Source: Chondrus crispus
Lineage: Eukaryota > Rhodophyta > Florideophyceae > Gigartinales > Gigartinaceae
Assembly (NCBI RefSeq): GCF_000350225.1
Contig: NW_005179030.1
Location: 1-64,000, forward strand
DNA length: 64,000 nucleotides
Direction of reading: 5' to 3'
Part shown: positions 20,082 to 30,225 of the stretch, piece by piece
Layout: the number at the start of each line of letters is the position of its first letter
How positions within the stretch are numbered: the first letter of the stretch is position 1
Program-made: the position numbers and the translations under genes
The notes under the pieces: model-generated
What the model was told of the DNA's origin: nothing
The model's input: the letters and a program-made list of their open reading frames with translations, nothing else
Database searches by the model: none

Positions 20082-21893
20082 CTATTCTCGAGGCGAAGTT
20101 CTTCGTCTCCGCCTTGACCGCCACACCTTCATTACCGAGTTCTCGTTCGCACGAGCATACGCCTTCCAGTACTCGACAGCATGTTGTGGTCCGTGTAGTG
20201 TTCCACTCTTCGAAGAAAAAGGTACTGTGCAACAACGCCAATCAAACGGCTTAATGATTGCCTTCTGCGGCAGCAGATGCAAACCACCTCGAAACAACGT
20301 TCCAACCACGTATCGCCCCAGCGCAGAATGGCTCCCGAAAAATACATCCGCCGCCACCATTTCATGCATCGACTGCAGAGTGTCCGTCGCTATTCTCAGA
20401 TGGACCTCTAGACCATTTTTGAACTCGAACGAGTCTTTTCCGACACCCCGTATCATCGCTTCCACCCACTTCGCATCTCGAACCTTGCCATCAGAGTCGA
20501 CAAAGTCCCGCGTCATTTTTCGTATATCGTGGCCCATGTGGGCGATTCCTGGTTTGGCTCGGCCCTCAGAGTACATATAAATTGCCACGGGCAGGTGTGA
20601 AAACACACCTCCTTGGTTTTGAACGATACGCATAGTCTCACGAATCGAAACTCCAAATGCTTTGCAAGACACCATGTCTCGCTTGACCTCAAAAAAATCG
20701 CCTCTCCTTGCGTGCACGGCAATTATCATATGATCTTCCCAAAAGGCTACAACGCGGCGTGCTCGGTGTGAAGGATGTGGTATACGGAAGCGATCAAACG
20801 AGGCACGGCCTCCCGAACTACCTTGATCATTCGGTAACGCTGCCTTTGGCCGCGGTATTGCGTTTACACGTCCATGTAGGTCCCAATACTTGTGGAAAAA
20901 GAAAGCTTTAGTGACGGGATCCGGATATCGGTCAACTGGTGATTGTGCACATGTTTCTAAGGGCATTTGGAAAATAGTGTTCGGTTCGTTGTTCCGCCGA
21001 ACGAACTCCCTCACATCTAGAGCACATCGCATTTTCACCTCATCTAGGTCTGTTTCTCCACAGAGCCGACGACTATAAGTGAGATTAGCTGGAATTTGTA
21101 CCACCCTCCTCGGCTGAATGCGTGGAAACGATTTGTTTGTCACAGTACGCTCACACGTTTGACAGGCCGCGTAAAACCCGTCGAAGGAAGAAGCGCAAAA
21201 TGTTTCTCGATAAGCGCTGCGCTCTATCTCTCCAAAGCCCCACCCAAAGAAATCTTCGACGGCATTCTTATCGATTTTGGAAATTGACCCATAAGAAGCT
21301 ATCCGATGTGAATATGACAACCCTAAGCGAAGGGCAGCGCCGACCTCTGCGTTCATGATCCCAAATGCATGACCAATTCCGTCACTAGCCGATTCCCGTA
21401 GCGGCGAATATAAAATTCGGTTTCGAGACTCGACTAGGCTTCGTACTTGAACGCGGGGAGGTACGTACCATGGAGAATTAAAGCGATTGAAGTGGGAGGG
21501 AACTGGAACAACTTGAGAAACGTTCACACCTTTGTGCATATGTTTGTGCTTCCCTTTTTGAGGTTGCAAAGCGGCTGGGGTGGAACTCAAACGATAGAAT
21601 GAGTCCCTTGCTCGTATACTACATGCAATCAGCATCACAAGCGCAATTTGGGGGAACAATCTCATGTGTCTTCCCTGCAAGGCATTCTTTCCATGCCGGA
21701 TAAAAGAGGCCCACGGTCCAGATTTTCTCGTTGGTTTTAAACGTTTGTCCATGGTTTGAGGCGAAGAATGAGCCCCTGCTGTGCTTCCCTCACGCGTACT
21801 CACGCGTTCTATGACTTGACATCCACTACTATGAGCGGCTGAAGAAGGGAACGCTTTCTCCTCGACTCTGTACATCACTTCTGGAGGTCGCAT
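20082..21893 (-). CDS. Putative Golgi type II glycosyltransferase, fucosyltransferase-like
   Basis: 603 residues in a single exon. A basic cytosolic tail is followed by a hydrophobic anchor at about 79-93 (LFPQIALVMLIACSI), giving a type II membrane topology typical of Golgi enzymes. The luminal part contains DGIGHAFGIMNAEVGAALRL (about 163-182), like the donor-loop start of GT-B fucosyltransferases, a Cys-rich stretch (CASSFDGFYAACQTCE), and IIAVHARRGDFF near residue 395. The last fits the H-x-R-R-G-D peptide that binds GDP-fucose in alpha-1,2/alpha-1,6 fucosyltransferases. A late ADVFFGSHSALGRYV block matches the usual C-terminal donor-site motif. The family is inferred from these motifs; acceptor and linkage are unknown. 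A role in matrix polysaccharide or glycoprotein synthesis is plausible. An internal start at Met48 or Met77 is possible. Confidence 0.7.
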   Translation of the reverse strand: MRPPEVMYRVEEKAFPSSAAHSSGCQVIERVSTREGSTAGAHSSPQTMDKRLKPTRKSGPWASFIRHGKNALQGRHMRLFPQIALVMLIACSIRARDSFYRLSSTPAALQPQKGKHKHMHKGVNVSQVVPVPSHFNRFNSPWYVPPRVQVRSLVESRNRILYSPLRESASDGIGHAFGIMNAEVGAALRLGLSYSHRIASYGSISKIDKNAVEDFFGWGFGEIERSAYRETFCASSFDGFYAACQTCERTVTNKSFPRIQPRRVVQIPANLTYSRRLCGETDLDEVKMRCALDVREFVRRNNEPNTIFQMPLETCAQSPVDRYPDPVTKAFFFHKYWDLHGRVNAIPRPKAALPNDQGSSGGRASFDRFRIPHPSHRARRVVAFWEDHMIIAVHARRGDFFEVKRDMVSCKAFGVSIRETMRIVQNQGGVFSHLPVAIYMYSEGRAKPGIAHMGHDIRKMTRDFVDSDGKVRDAKWVEAMIRGVGKDSFEFKNGLEVHLRIATDTLQSMHEMVAADVFFGSHSALGRYVVGTLFRGGLHLLPQKAIIKPFDWRCCTVPFSSKSGTLHGPQHAVEYWKAYARANENSVMKVWRSRRRRRTSPRE

Positions 21894-22600
21894 CGACTTG
21901 AAAACAAGGGTCTAGGGCGAGAGTCTATGAATTTTGCTGTCTGGTTGGTATGGACTCTCAATGAGAGAACAGACAGCACAGTGCTAAAGAAGAACAACAA
22001 AAAATCTGCAAGAAGAAAAAAAAATTCTCCATCAAAAACCCTTGGTGGGGAATATGTTGATATATTTATTGACGCTTTGGCCTATGTGCCCCTCTCCGTG
22101 GAGGAAGTTCGCCCATTGCATGAACTTTACTCGTACATATTCCATTTCGCCGCAAACTGAAGGGCAAGCAACATTTTTAAACTCGTCCAGCCGCAGTGTT
22201 CACCTTTTTGAGTAGTGGGTGAGAGACGTCCCTGATAACATATGACAATCACACGGAAAGTCTGAATTTGCTTTCCCACACCCCGCCCTACGGAAAGGAC
22301 AACGAAGAACGGCTCGACGTCTTTGGTGGTGTGCATTTCCCGCGGAATGCATGGGATTCCGCTTTGTTTGGGGAAGAGTGAAAGTCTGACAAAGTTTTCA
22401 TTGTTCGAAATACGAAGCACTAAAGCGAAAACACTGTCGTTGTAAATAATCAAGTTTTTCCATCACTTCTGATGACGTTCCAAGACGACTGTCCATTTAA
22501 TAAATAGTTGCCAGCACCTGCTCCGCGCAGTCAAGACCGTCATACTTGTTGGGTCTTATCCTACTTCACATTTGAACTATTGAGATCCAGTTGAGTTATT
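21894..22600. other. Intergenic region
   Basis: About 700 bp upstream of the glycosyltransferase gene and downstream of the RBR ligase gene, both on minus. An A-rich tract lies at 21998-22030. No gene or repeat is recognised. Confidence 0.5.
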
Positions 22601-23614
22601 CTATCCGAACATCACACAATGACACCTCGGCTGTCCGTGAAGGCTTCTATCTCCAATAACCTCAGGCCGATATTCCACTCCGCATTTGTGACAGAAACCA
22701 CATCCACATCTGCACCTGACGAAATTGCAGTACCCTGAATGTCGCTCAATGAGCAATCCGCATTTGGGACATCCCTGCCATTCGTTCTGAAGTGCGAGAC
22801 GGAAAAAAGTCGCCCGTTTCTTTTCCGACAAGACTGTATCGCAAGTCTTGTTGTCATGCCACCCTTCCTTGCAATTGACACAAGTTGGAGTTTTACAGAA
22901 TACGCAAGTAATTTTGAACTCCTCCGGACAGCTACGGGTGCGCGTATCCTGAACCCAGTCGAAAGGCGTGGCGCATGATGGATTCGAGCAGTATCGGATG
23001 CGGTTGTAGTACACCCGTTCTACAATGAGATCTTCAAGACGCTCGTAGATATGCGTTCCGATGGGAAAGAGAGAAAGACAAAATCCAGCTTCCATACCCA
23101 GTCTGCACTCTGGGCACGGTATCGGATATGCCTTCGTCTCCGTTGCCACACGCATTAAGTACTCCTGAATGCATGCCCTGCAGTACACATGCCCACAGCT
23201 TGGGAGGCTGCATGCATCCCTCTCAAGTTGCCCCATACATATCGGACAAGAAGGCCGGCTCTTTCTGGGAACATCCTTTCGGTGAGAGTCCGATACTCCG
23301 TTGATGTCTTTCAAGCTGACCGTCTTTGCCTTCCTTCCTCTTGCTTCACATCTGCTTCTCTCCTGACCATGTTCCAGTCTGGTTCGGAGGGAAGGAGCTT
23401 TGATGTCATTGCTTTTCACAATGCTCAGACCACGCACTCCATCCGAAATCGAAATCAGGCCGCAGATTTGAGCATTGTCTGCAGGTTCTGAAATCGAACA
23501 GCCAGCCGATGCCTCCGTATTGGAAAGGTAGAATGATTTCGTCAACAGCGCTGCCTGGTCAAGACAAAAGTTAATTGTCCTCTTAAAAGCAGTAAAGCCC
23601 GTGTACAAAACCAT
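22601..23614 (-). CDS. RBR-type E3 ubiquitin ligase
   Basis: 337 residues with the full RING1-IBR-RING2 order. RING1 spans about 123-171 (CPICMGQL, CGHVYCRACIQEYL, CPECR). The IBR spans about 209-258 (CSNPSCATPFDW, CVFCKTPTCVNCKEGWHDNKTC). RING2 spans about 282-312 (GCPKCGLLIERHSGYCNFVRC, CGCGFCHKCG). Cys296, in HSGYCN, sits at the position of the catalytic cysteine that accepts ubiquitin from E2 before transfer to substrate, so a HECT/RING-hybrid mechanism is expected. The N-terminal 120 residues have no domain that I recognise; the Ariadne, UBA and Ubl domains of known classes are absent. The protein is short for the family and ends soon after RING2, without an obvious Ariadne-type autoinhibitory domain. 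Single exon; an upstream exon cannot be excluded. Confidence 0.92.
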   Translation of the reverse strand: MVLYTGFTAFKRTINFCLDQAALLTKSFYLSNTEASAGCSISEPADNAQICGLISISDGVRGLSIVKSNDIKAPSLRTRLEHGQERSRCEARGRKAKTVSLKDINGVSDSHRKDVPRKSRPSCPICMGQLERDACSLPSCGHVYCRACIQEYLMRVATETKAYPIPCPECRLGMEAGFCLSLFPIGTHIYERLEDLIVERVYYNRIRYCSNPSCATPFDWVQDTRTRSCPEEFKITCVFCKTPTCVNCKEGWHDNKTCDTVLSEKKRATFFRLALQNEWQGCPKCGLLIERHSGYCNFVRCRCGCGFCHKCGVEYRPEVIGDRSLHGQPRCHCVMFG

Positions 23615-25402
23615 TCTTTGTGCTTATCGTTTTGGCAAATCGTGCTCCGTCTTCTAGACGTAGAAGCAACTGAGGAGAACTGAGTCACAGTTTGAAGAAG
23701 TTGAACTGTTTCCAAAGAATCACGAGATTGAGAATAGCGAGTTCAATTGTAAAGCAGCAGGGTTTTCTTCAATACTATGGAAACATTTCTATGAGGTGGT
23801 ACAAGTTCGCTTTTTGCTGACTATATTTATATATCCTCTTGGATCTACCGTCAGTTTATACATGGATGCCAAGAATCTTCATTCAAGGTGGTTCGGAAAT
23901 TACCAGTCGCTTGTCTATATGTTTCTCAGTTTTAACTCTGCTCTTTGCCAACAAATCCACGTCGGTGATGGAATTGAATTGATATTGTACCTCTGACAAA
24001 ATATCAGTCCTACTAGGAACGTGCTTCTGGACAGCAAGACAGTAATCAAGCCCCACTTTCGAAGGGCGCATGAATCTCTTTTCAAAATTTGACTTGCACT
24101 GGAGCTCGGAAAACATCAGAATGGGAGAGAGATCACAGTGCTCATTACAAATAAGAATTCTGTTTTAAAAATTGGACCATCTGGCTTCGAGGGAATTTTC
24201 GGAGGGCATAATAATGTTTGAACCTGTGAATATGTTTATGCAAAAAAAAAAAATCGGTGCCTCCGAAGCTTAAGAAACATGAATGGCATTGTATCATGAA
24301 ACACTTGCAGTAAAGTTTTCACCGCACGTTGGATAAATGAAGAAGCCTTCAGTAGATTTAGTATTCAATCTCCTCATTTGATGGGCCTGCCTAAAAAACT
24401 CGACTTGGAATTGATCTCAATGGAAACTGAATGGGCCAGTACGTCTGCAGTGTTAAAATAGATTCGAACATGAACGGTTGAAGGGAAGATGCAGTGCACT
24501 TAAAAAGATGGGCGTTTTACCGTAGAGATATCCACATTTCAACATGTGTACCTTTTGTGAAGTCTATAGCCTAGTCTCGTTTCCATTCTTAAGCAATCGC
24601 TCCAGCTCTCTAATTCACAGCTTGAGGTCAGATACAAGTTATAAAAGGTAGATCCAGAATAGTTTCTTTTGCGTATGAGGGAACGTGCCTGCGGCTAGGA
24701 GTGATGAGTAGAGTGAATCAAAAGTGACAATCACCCTGCATCGCCACTATTTACCGTTTTTGGATTCACATGTGTTTTGACCTTGTAATCGTCCAACATC
24801 GTCTGCTATTGCCTTGAAAAAGATCGCCAGCGTGATTGTAGTATTCTCCGTCGCGTAAAGAACTTTGTTACCACTTCGCTTGCTCAGAGAATGACTCCCA
24901 ATTCAAGGAAAATAATAAATTCTGACCGACTTGCCGCCAGAAAAAGTAACTTAATATCCATTACGATTAATGGGGCTCCCTGAACTGCTGTAGGCGTCTG
25001 TCAGGCGTAACAGCTTTTCTCATGTCCGGCGTTTGGCATTCGGAACTAAACTCAAAACTATATCAAGTGCGTTTGAATCCCCCTCACCTATTCAATCTTA
25101 AATCAGTAATGGTTAGAGGGGTTTGAAGATGGAAATTTTCGACTCTGAAAAGTGAAACGGTGCTGTCTTGTGTTGAGATGTTCAACCTCTGCAAAAAAAA
25201 AAAGGGGATATATATTACAGGGTGCGGATTCCTCGGGATATGCAGAAAGATCTAAATGAAAAGAAGCAAAACCTAAAAAAATTCTGCATATTTTTTCAAT
25301 AACCGTCTCGCAAGCCGGTCACCAGCAGTCCCCAGCCCTTTTCATGCCCACCGACCAACCCCCCTGCTCCGCTAAACGTTCAGTCTCCAAACAGCTGTCG
25401 AA
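23615..25402. other. AT-rich intergenic region, 1.8 kb
   Basis: No supported gene; frames are short and without motifs. It holds the promoter of the RBR gene (minus) and of the small intron-containing gene (plus). A-runs occur at 24241-24252 and 25194-25203. Confidence 0.55.
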
Positions 25403-25780
25403 ATGGCACTACCTTCCCGCCTCGGTGCATTTATGGTTGGCGCGGCGTTGGGAAGTGCACAGTGCTTCTATTGGTTGCATACGGATGTGACGAACGTTGC
25501 AGAGGCGATGACTCGGAAGATCGCCTCTGTCCGCCTTGAGGTACGGACAAATGCTTGCACTGGATCGCTTTGTACCTAGATGCACGCTATCGTATAGCGA
25601 AGCTTGCGAACGATGCCTAACAGTGAAAGGGGATTGTGTCTTCATGCGAACGTTTTTGCACAGATCGAGGAAAAGGATCGCGTCGCAGGCATGAAGGTTT
25701 CTGCAATCGAGTCTGCGACGAAAAATTACAGGGCCGTTGAGGCTGTACCAGATGGCGTTCATGCCGGATCTTCAGCATGA
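25403..25780 (+). CDS. Small single-pass membrane protein with one spliceosomal intron
   Basis: Two exons are predicted: 25403-25540 and 25664-25780, coding for 84 residues. Exon 1 starts MALPSRLGAFMVGAALGSAQ and has one hydrophobic helix (about residues 7-25). Exon 2 continues in frame from a Glu-rich helix (VRLE, then IEEKDRVAGMK) to a TGA. The intron junctions are GTACGG and TTTTGCACAG. The charged helix crosses the junction smoothly, which supports the splice. The size, N-terminal membrane helix and following coiled-coil-like helix suggest a mitochondrial or plastid inner-membrane small protein, but I recognise no family. Not visible as one open frame, so easy to miss. Confidence 0.65.
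25541..25663 (+). other. Spliceosomal intron
   Basis: 123 bp with 5' GTACGG, 3' TTTTGCACAG and a branch-point candidate CCTAAC at about 25615-25620, some 43 bases before the acceptor. The phase-0 junction keeps the reading frame. Confidence 0.65.
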
Positions 25781-26084
25781 CAGCTGCACCAGAGAGTAGT
25801 GAGGGACATTTTCCGGATATGGAAGATGCATGTTGGATCTATTGGGGAAACGATTGTTGCTACGAGTATTATCGTTGGGCTTCAATGCGACCAAGCCGGC
25901 AAGAGACATTGGTTAGCTTGGCCTCGAGACCAAGATGGCCAACCCGTACGCATTTCTGATAATGCAAGCTGTCAACAACCGAGCAGTGGGTGTGTGAAGT
26001 CCGCGTCACAAGACTATACCCACGACCCGGCAGCTAGCCCCTATCGCTTCTGAAAGAACTTCTATGTCAGTTGAACTGAACACT
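25781..26084. other. Short intergenic region between convergent genes
   Basis: About 300 bp between the small plus-strand gene and the 3' end of BMS1. No gene is seen. Confidence 0.5.
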
Positions 26085-29000
26085 TTATTCGTCGTCTATG
26101 TCTTTCTTTTGTCGCTTTGAGCCGCGATTTTCCTGCGCACCTTCCAAGGCGTATTTCCGCTTTTTTCTCTCTATTGCGCTCTGTTGGTGCACAGCTTCTG
26201 CACGGTCCAGCTCCTTCGTTTTTCTTTGAAGTCGTTTATGGTTTGCCTCCTTCCTTTTCTTTGCTCTTTCGTTTCGAATGGTGTAAACTGCCTGGAGCAG
26301 CTTTTGTTGCTTTCTTTCTTCAGGCTCAAGCACCAAGGCCCGTTCTTGTGAAATGGCTGCCTTTCTTTCTGCTTTTGGCTTTCTGTCCTTCTTACTGACG
26401 AAGTTCTTGGGCTTTGATGCGTAAGGTAGCGAACCTTCCAGTTTCTTTGGGATTTTCAGCGGTGCGAACACTGGCTTTGCCCTCTCGATTGGTGCGTACA
26501 AAGAGTCCTTGTTTAAAGGTATGGGAAGCTGCTTTGCTTCCCGCACTTCTCGAATTGTACGCATGCGCCATGTTCCGGTACCGTTTCCTTGCCGTTCTTT
26601 ATCCAAAAGCGTTGTAGCGATACTGCAAAACTTGGGAGCCACCACAGGCACCCATGCCCGCAGAAACACGATATCGCTAAGCAAAATTCGATCCTCGAAA
26701 CCGGCGCGGAAAGTACCTGCAGGACTCTTTGCAACTTCACGATCAACGAATGCTCGCTGTGTCGCTTCGGACATTGCTTTCTTGACTGTACCCCTGATAC
26801 CACTTACTGTTCGGAGAGTTGCGCCGATGTATTTTGAGGCTTCAAGCTCGCTATTAAACATGCCTTTGATGAATGCAGTGTTCTTATGAATCTTCACGGG
26901 TTCACCAATCAATTTCAACTTCTTCACAATGTCAAACGAAGTGTTCACTTCTGTGATGACTCCCGAACCAGCAATACGAAAACCAGCTCGCTCCCTCCCG
27001 AGAGATTGACATAGAATTGCTCCAGCACCTGGTGGTACGGCGGGACCCCAGAATGTTGCGTTACAATGCAAATATTCAGGGGTGTATTTCAGAAATCGTC
27101 GGCGTCCCCCCTGATCTTCAGTGTCGTAAACGGGGACTGACTGAAAACGACGCCAACCGATGCTGAACACGACCGGATCTGTCGACTTCAGTACACCACG
27201 TTTAAAGCGGTGACGCCTTATTCGTGCTCTTAGGAAAGTATTTCCCTCATCGTTTGATGGCTTCAGTCCCCCGATGACAACAGGAAAGTTAGGGTCGAAA
27301 TACTTAACAAACTCCATGGGAACATCTTGTAGCTCCAGTCGAACGTAATGGCCTGGTAGAATTCCTTCAAATGCCATACGTGCCTCAGGATCGAGTCCGC
27401 TCATTTCTTCATTTCTGATCTTGTCAAGACGATCTCTTTCAGCCTTCCGCGGATCCACCTCACGTTCCGCTGCGCCTCGGCGGGCCTTACGAGAGCTATT
27501 ATCCGGCGCAACGATGCCGGACTTGCTATCGCTGTCGTCTTCATCTCCTGGGGTTTTCGTGCCGTCTCGCCTATCCCATTCAGCATTGAACTCTTCCTTC
27601 TGCTGGACTTTCCGTCTTCTGATATCATCAATGTCACTGTCCGAGTTGTTTTCTTCTCCGGTTTCGTTGGCAACAACTGGAGATGCGTTCGCCCGATGAA
27701 CATGTCCAGTTTCAAGATCCTCGAAATCTCCGTCTACCACACTGTCGACGTCCTCTTCGTTCCCCAATTCTCCAGCGCTTGCATTGCGCTGGCCAGTTCC
27801 GAAGCGTTGCCGTCTAAGGCGGGCACACAGGCTCTGATCAGAGATCCAATCATTCGCGGCATTCGGGAGTAAACGCGTGATATCGTCAAGTACGCTCATC
27901 GGGAACCCCAATCCCTTGTTGTTCCCGGTTTCGGCATGGCTTCTCTTCCGCTTTGGCGTAAAAAAATGATCATCTTCTTCTGCACTAGAGCCTTCGAGAT
28001 CAGACTCGTCATTGTCGGTGACATTTCCTCCGTCCTGAGATCTCTTGGTATCTTTCTTGTAAATGTACTTTGCGAGTGCTTTTGATGGCGACAATGACAT
28101 CTTTAAGTTCGCTGCAGCATTGTCCAACATTTTGCTTTTCCAGATCCGAGCAGTGGCATCCTCATCGTCGTCTTCACTAGAACTGCCGCCTTCGTCGGAT
28201 GAATCATGTACGGCTTCGTTGTCCTTCGGGGGCTGATTCTTGACTTCTACTGAAGACCCTACACTGGAATCGTCTCCCTCGTCGTCGCTAACGTCATCTT
28301 CTTCTTCGCTGTCTGAACCAGCTTCACTGCTTCCTTCTTCATCTCCCCCTGCAAAGTCCGCTCTCCTCCTTAACCTTCCCTCTTTGAACTTGTCAGACAG
28401 AATTCGTTTGCCCCCCTGCACGAGTTGCAATTGCGACCGTCGCAAACTCTGATCAACAGCTTCACTGGAAGTCTTCTGCAGACTCTTGACCATTTTTTCA
28501 CCCTCTCCATCCGACGACTCATTTCCTCCGCCTATTTCATCCGCGTTGTCCGTAACCCCAGTTGAGACCAGAACAGATTTATCAGAGAATCGAACTCCTT
28601 GGGCTGGTAGGTTAACGTAGACTGCATCGCGATCATATGAAATGCCGTCCACCTCCGGTGCCATCGGAGCATAAACAATTCGCTCCCTTTCGGACACTCT
28701 TCGTTTTCTCTTTCGTGCCTCAGGGTCTTGTCCATTGTTGACCGCCATTTTGCTAGTAGCAGCCACCTCCGGGGGAGGGCATGGGTCCGGAAGAACTTCA
28801 ACATTATTGGCGGACAAATCGCCGACGCCTGCAAGATGAACACGCCATTCACCGGATGTTAATCTTAGTGGAGAGCCCCGCACATATCCGTACGCAGCGA
28901 CTGAACGATTTGCATGTGCCGGAAGGCTCTTCGGGGTTATGTCTTCCACTCTATCAGCGAGGACGTATGGATGATCGGCACGCCAGCGTAGATTTGCGTA

Positions 29001-29699
29001 TTTCGTAACCGAGATGAAACGAGCGAGGTTGAGCACTTCACGATTAAGGTAATCTCCAGAAGTGGTAATACCGGACAAGTAGAATACTTTGGCGCCATCA
29101 TATAGCTCAGCCCAAATGCGATCTTTGAAAGACTTTTTTGCCCGACGAACCTGTTTGCCATCGCGAATGTCGTCAAGATGGGTGAGAACTCCCATGACCT
29201 TGGGCATGCCATGAGCGGCAGAAATATTGAGAAACTCGAAAGTTTCCATTTCGAACCCAAAACTAGCATCGATAACCAGGAGTACGAGGTCGGCGACTTT
29301 GGCAGCGTCAATCATAGAACTCAAGTCTGGGCCAACCTCAAGAAAAGTAACCCTCTTCTTCCGGCCTGCAACAATGGTGATAGGTCCAGTGATGGTCGGG
29401 ATAGACCTCTTTGAGTAATGCTTGACCAAGTTTCTGATAATTGTGCTCTTACCCACGCCCCTGGGACCGACGACAGCGACGACACGAGGGGCATCATCGC
29501 CACCTGTGCGGTCGACCGGAGCTGTGGGATTTGATGCGCGTTTCTCGGAGCGGTCTGCGGATAGGCGAATGCGCCTCGCGAATGCGCCTGGCTTGGCAAC
29601 GGCGTTCTTCTTTCCACCTGTTCCGGAATTGGTCTTCTTCTTTTTTGCCACGCGGGACGCGCGATGAGCCTTGTGGGCAGCATCACCAGAAGCGTCCAT
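26085..29699 (-). CDS. BMS1: Ribosome biogenesis GTPase BMS1
   Basis: 1204 residues from the ATG at 29699 (MDASGDAAHKAHRASRVAKK), chosen because BMS1 proteins begin with a short KAHR-containing basic leader; an upstream in-frame ATG at 29762 would add 21 residues. BMS1 is a nucleolar GTPase of the small-subunit processome that binds RCL1 and U3 snoRNP and drives early 18S rRNA processing. The G1 P-loop GPRGVGKS is at 78-85, the G3-like strand VTFLEVG at about 117-123 and the G4-like THLD at 173-176. After an AARP2CN-type segment comes a long acidic linker (EEEDDVSDDEGDD and similar, about 440-760), then the conserved C-terminal DUF663/RIBIORP domain (GILPGHYVRLEL, GLKPSNDEGNTFLRARIRRH, FWGPAVPPGAGAILCQS). 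The tail is Lys/Arg-rich. Length and order are normal for the family. Single exon. Confidence 0.97.
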   Translation of the reverse strand: MDASGDAAHKAHRASRVAKKKKTNSGTGGKKNAVAKPGAFARRIRLSADRSEKRASNPTAPVDRTGGDDAPRVVAVVGPRGVGKSTIIRNLVKHYSKRSIPTITGPITIVAGRKKRVTFLEVGPDLSSMIDAAKVADLVLLVIDASFGFEMETFEFLNISAAHGMPKVMGVLTHLDDIRDGKQVRRAKKSFKDRIWAELYDGAKVFYLSGITTSGDYLNREVLNLARFISVTKYANLRWRADHPYVLADRVEDITPKSLPAHANRSVAAYGYVRGSPLRLTSGEWRVHLAGVGDLSANNVEVLPDPCPPPEVAATSKMAVNNGQDPEARKRKRRVSERERIVYAPMAPEVDGISYDRDAVYVNLPAQGVRFSDKSVLVSTGVTDNADEIGGGNESSDGEGEKMVKSLQKTSSEAVDQSLRRSQLQLVQGGKRILSDKFKEGRLRRRADFAGGDEEGSSEAGSDSEEEDDVSDDEGDDSSVGSSVEVKNQPPKDNEAVHDSSDEGGSSSEDDDEDATARIWKSKMLDNAAANLKMSLSPSKALAKYIYKKDTKRSQDGGNVTDNDESDLEGSSAEEDDHFFTPKRKRSHAETGNNKGLGFPMSVLDDITRLLPNAANDWISDQSLCARLRRQRFGTGQRNASAGELGNEEDVDSVVDGDFEDLETGHVHRANASPVVANETGEENNSDSDIDDIRRRKVQQKEEFNAEWDRRDGTKTPGDEDDSDSKSGIVAPDNSSRKARRGAAEREVDPRKAERDRLDKIRNEEMSGLDPEARMAFEGILPGHYVRLELQDVPMEFVKYFDPNFPVVIGGLKPSNDEGNTFLRARIRRHRFKRGVLKSTDPVVFSIGWRRFQSVPVYDTEDQGGRRRFLKYTPEYLHCNATFWGPAVPPGAGAILCQSLGRERAGFRIAGSGVITEVNTSFDIVKKLKLIGEPVKIHKNTAFIKGMFNSELEASKYIGATLRTVSGIRGTVKKAMSEATQRAFVDREVAKSPAGTFRAGFEDRILLSDIVFLRAWVPVVAPKFCSIATTLLDKERQGNGTGTWRMRTIREVREAKQLPIPLNKDSLYAPIERAKPVFAPLKIPKKLEGSLPYASKPKNFVSKKDRKPKAERKAAISQERALVLEPEERKQQKLLQAVYTIRNERAKKRKEANHKRLQRKTKELDRAEAVHQQSAIERKKRKYALEGAQENRGSKRQKKDIDDE

Positions 29700-30225
29700 T
29701 CTGGTACGTTGCAGTCTTGGCCGCGGAGCTTCCGCAGACGGCACTTTCAAGTACTGCCGCAACGCATTTGATGTTGATACGAACGGGGTTGATGCTAAGG
29801 AGGTTGATGTTAAAAAGGTTGATGCTGAAGAGGGGATTTCGTGAGGAGTAAGTTGCGTTCTACTGTAGCAGGGGGCAGCCCTGAGCCGTCGGCGGTGGCG
29901 TAATACGTGGAATACGTGTCAGATCGCGAGCAGTTGGACACGTATAATTAGAAGCCGAGTAGGTGCGCTGTCGTTGAAGTTCAAAAAAAAAACTCAGAAG
30001 TTGGGCATCTTCCCGCGCTCTGATCCTTCTTAGAGCGGTCATTGCTCATCCTTCCTCCAAGCCACCTCTTGATGTTCAGCAACTTCCCTTTTCTCTTTGC
30101 TCCCCCGCCCTGCCTCCGATAACAGTGTCCTCACCACTGCAGTGTTGCTGCATACCCACTACGCTCTCGCAAAGACCTCCCGTCTTCCGCATTTATGCGG
30201 TCCGCTTCTCGACTGTCTCCCACCA
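29700..30225. promoter_or_regulatory. Shared upstream region of BMS1 (minus) and the Sel1 gene (plus)
   Basis: 526 bp between divergent starts. Next to BMS1 there is a short degenerate repeat of AGGTTGATG(C/T)T(A/G)A (29782-29830). A CACGTATAATTAG element is at about 29938-29950. No TATA box is certain. Confidence 0.45.
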
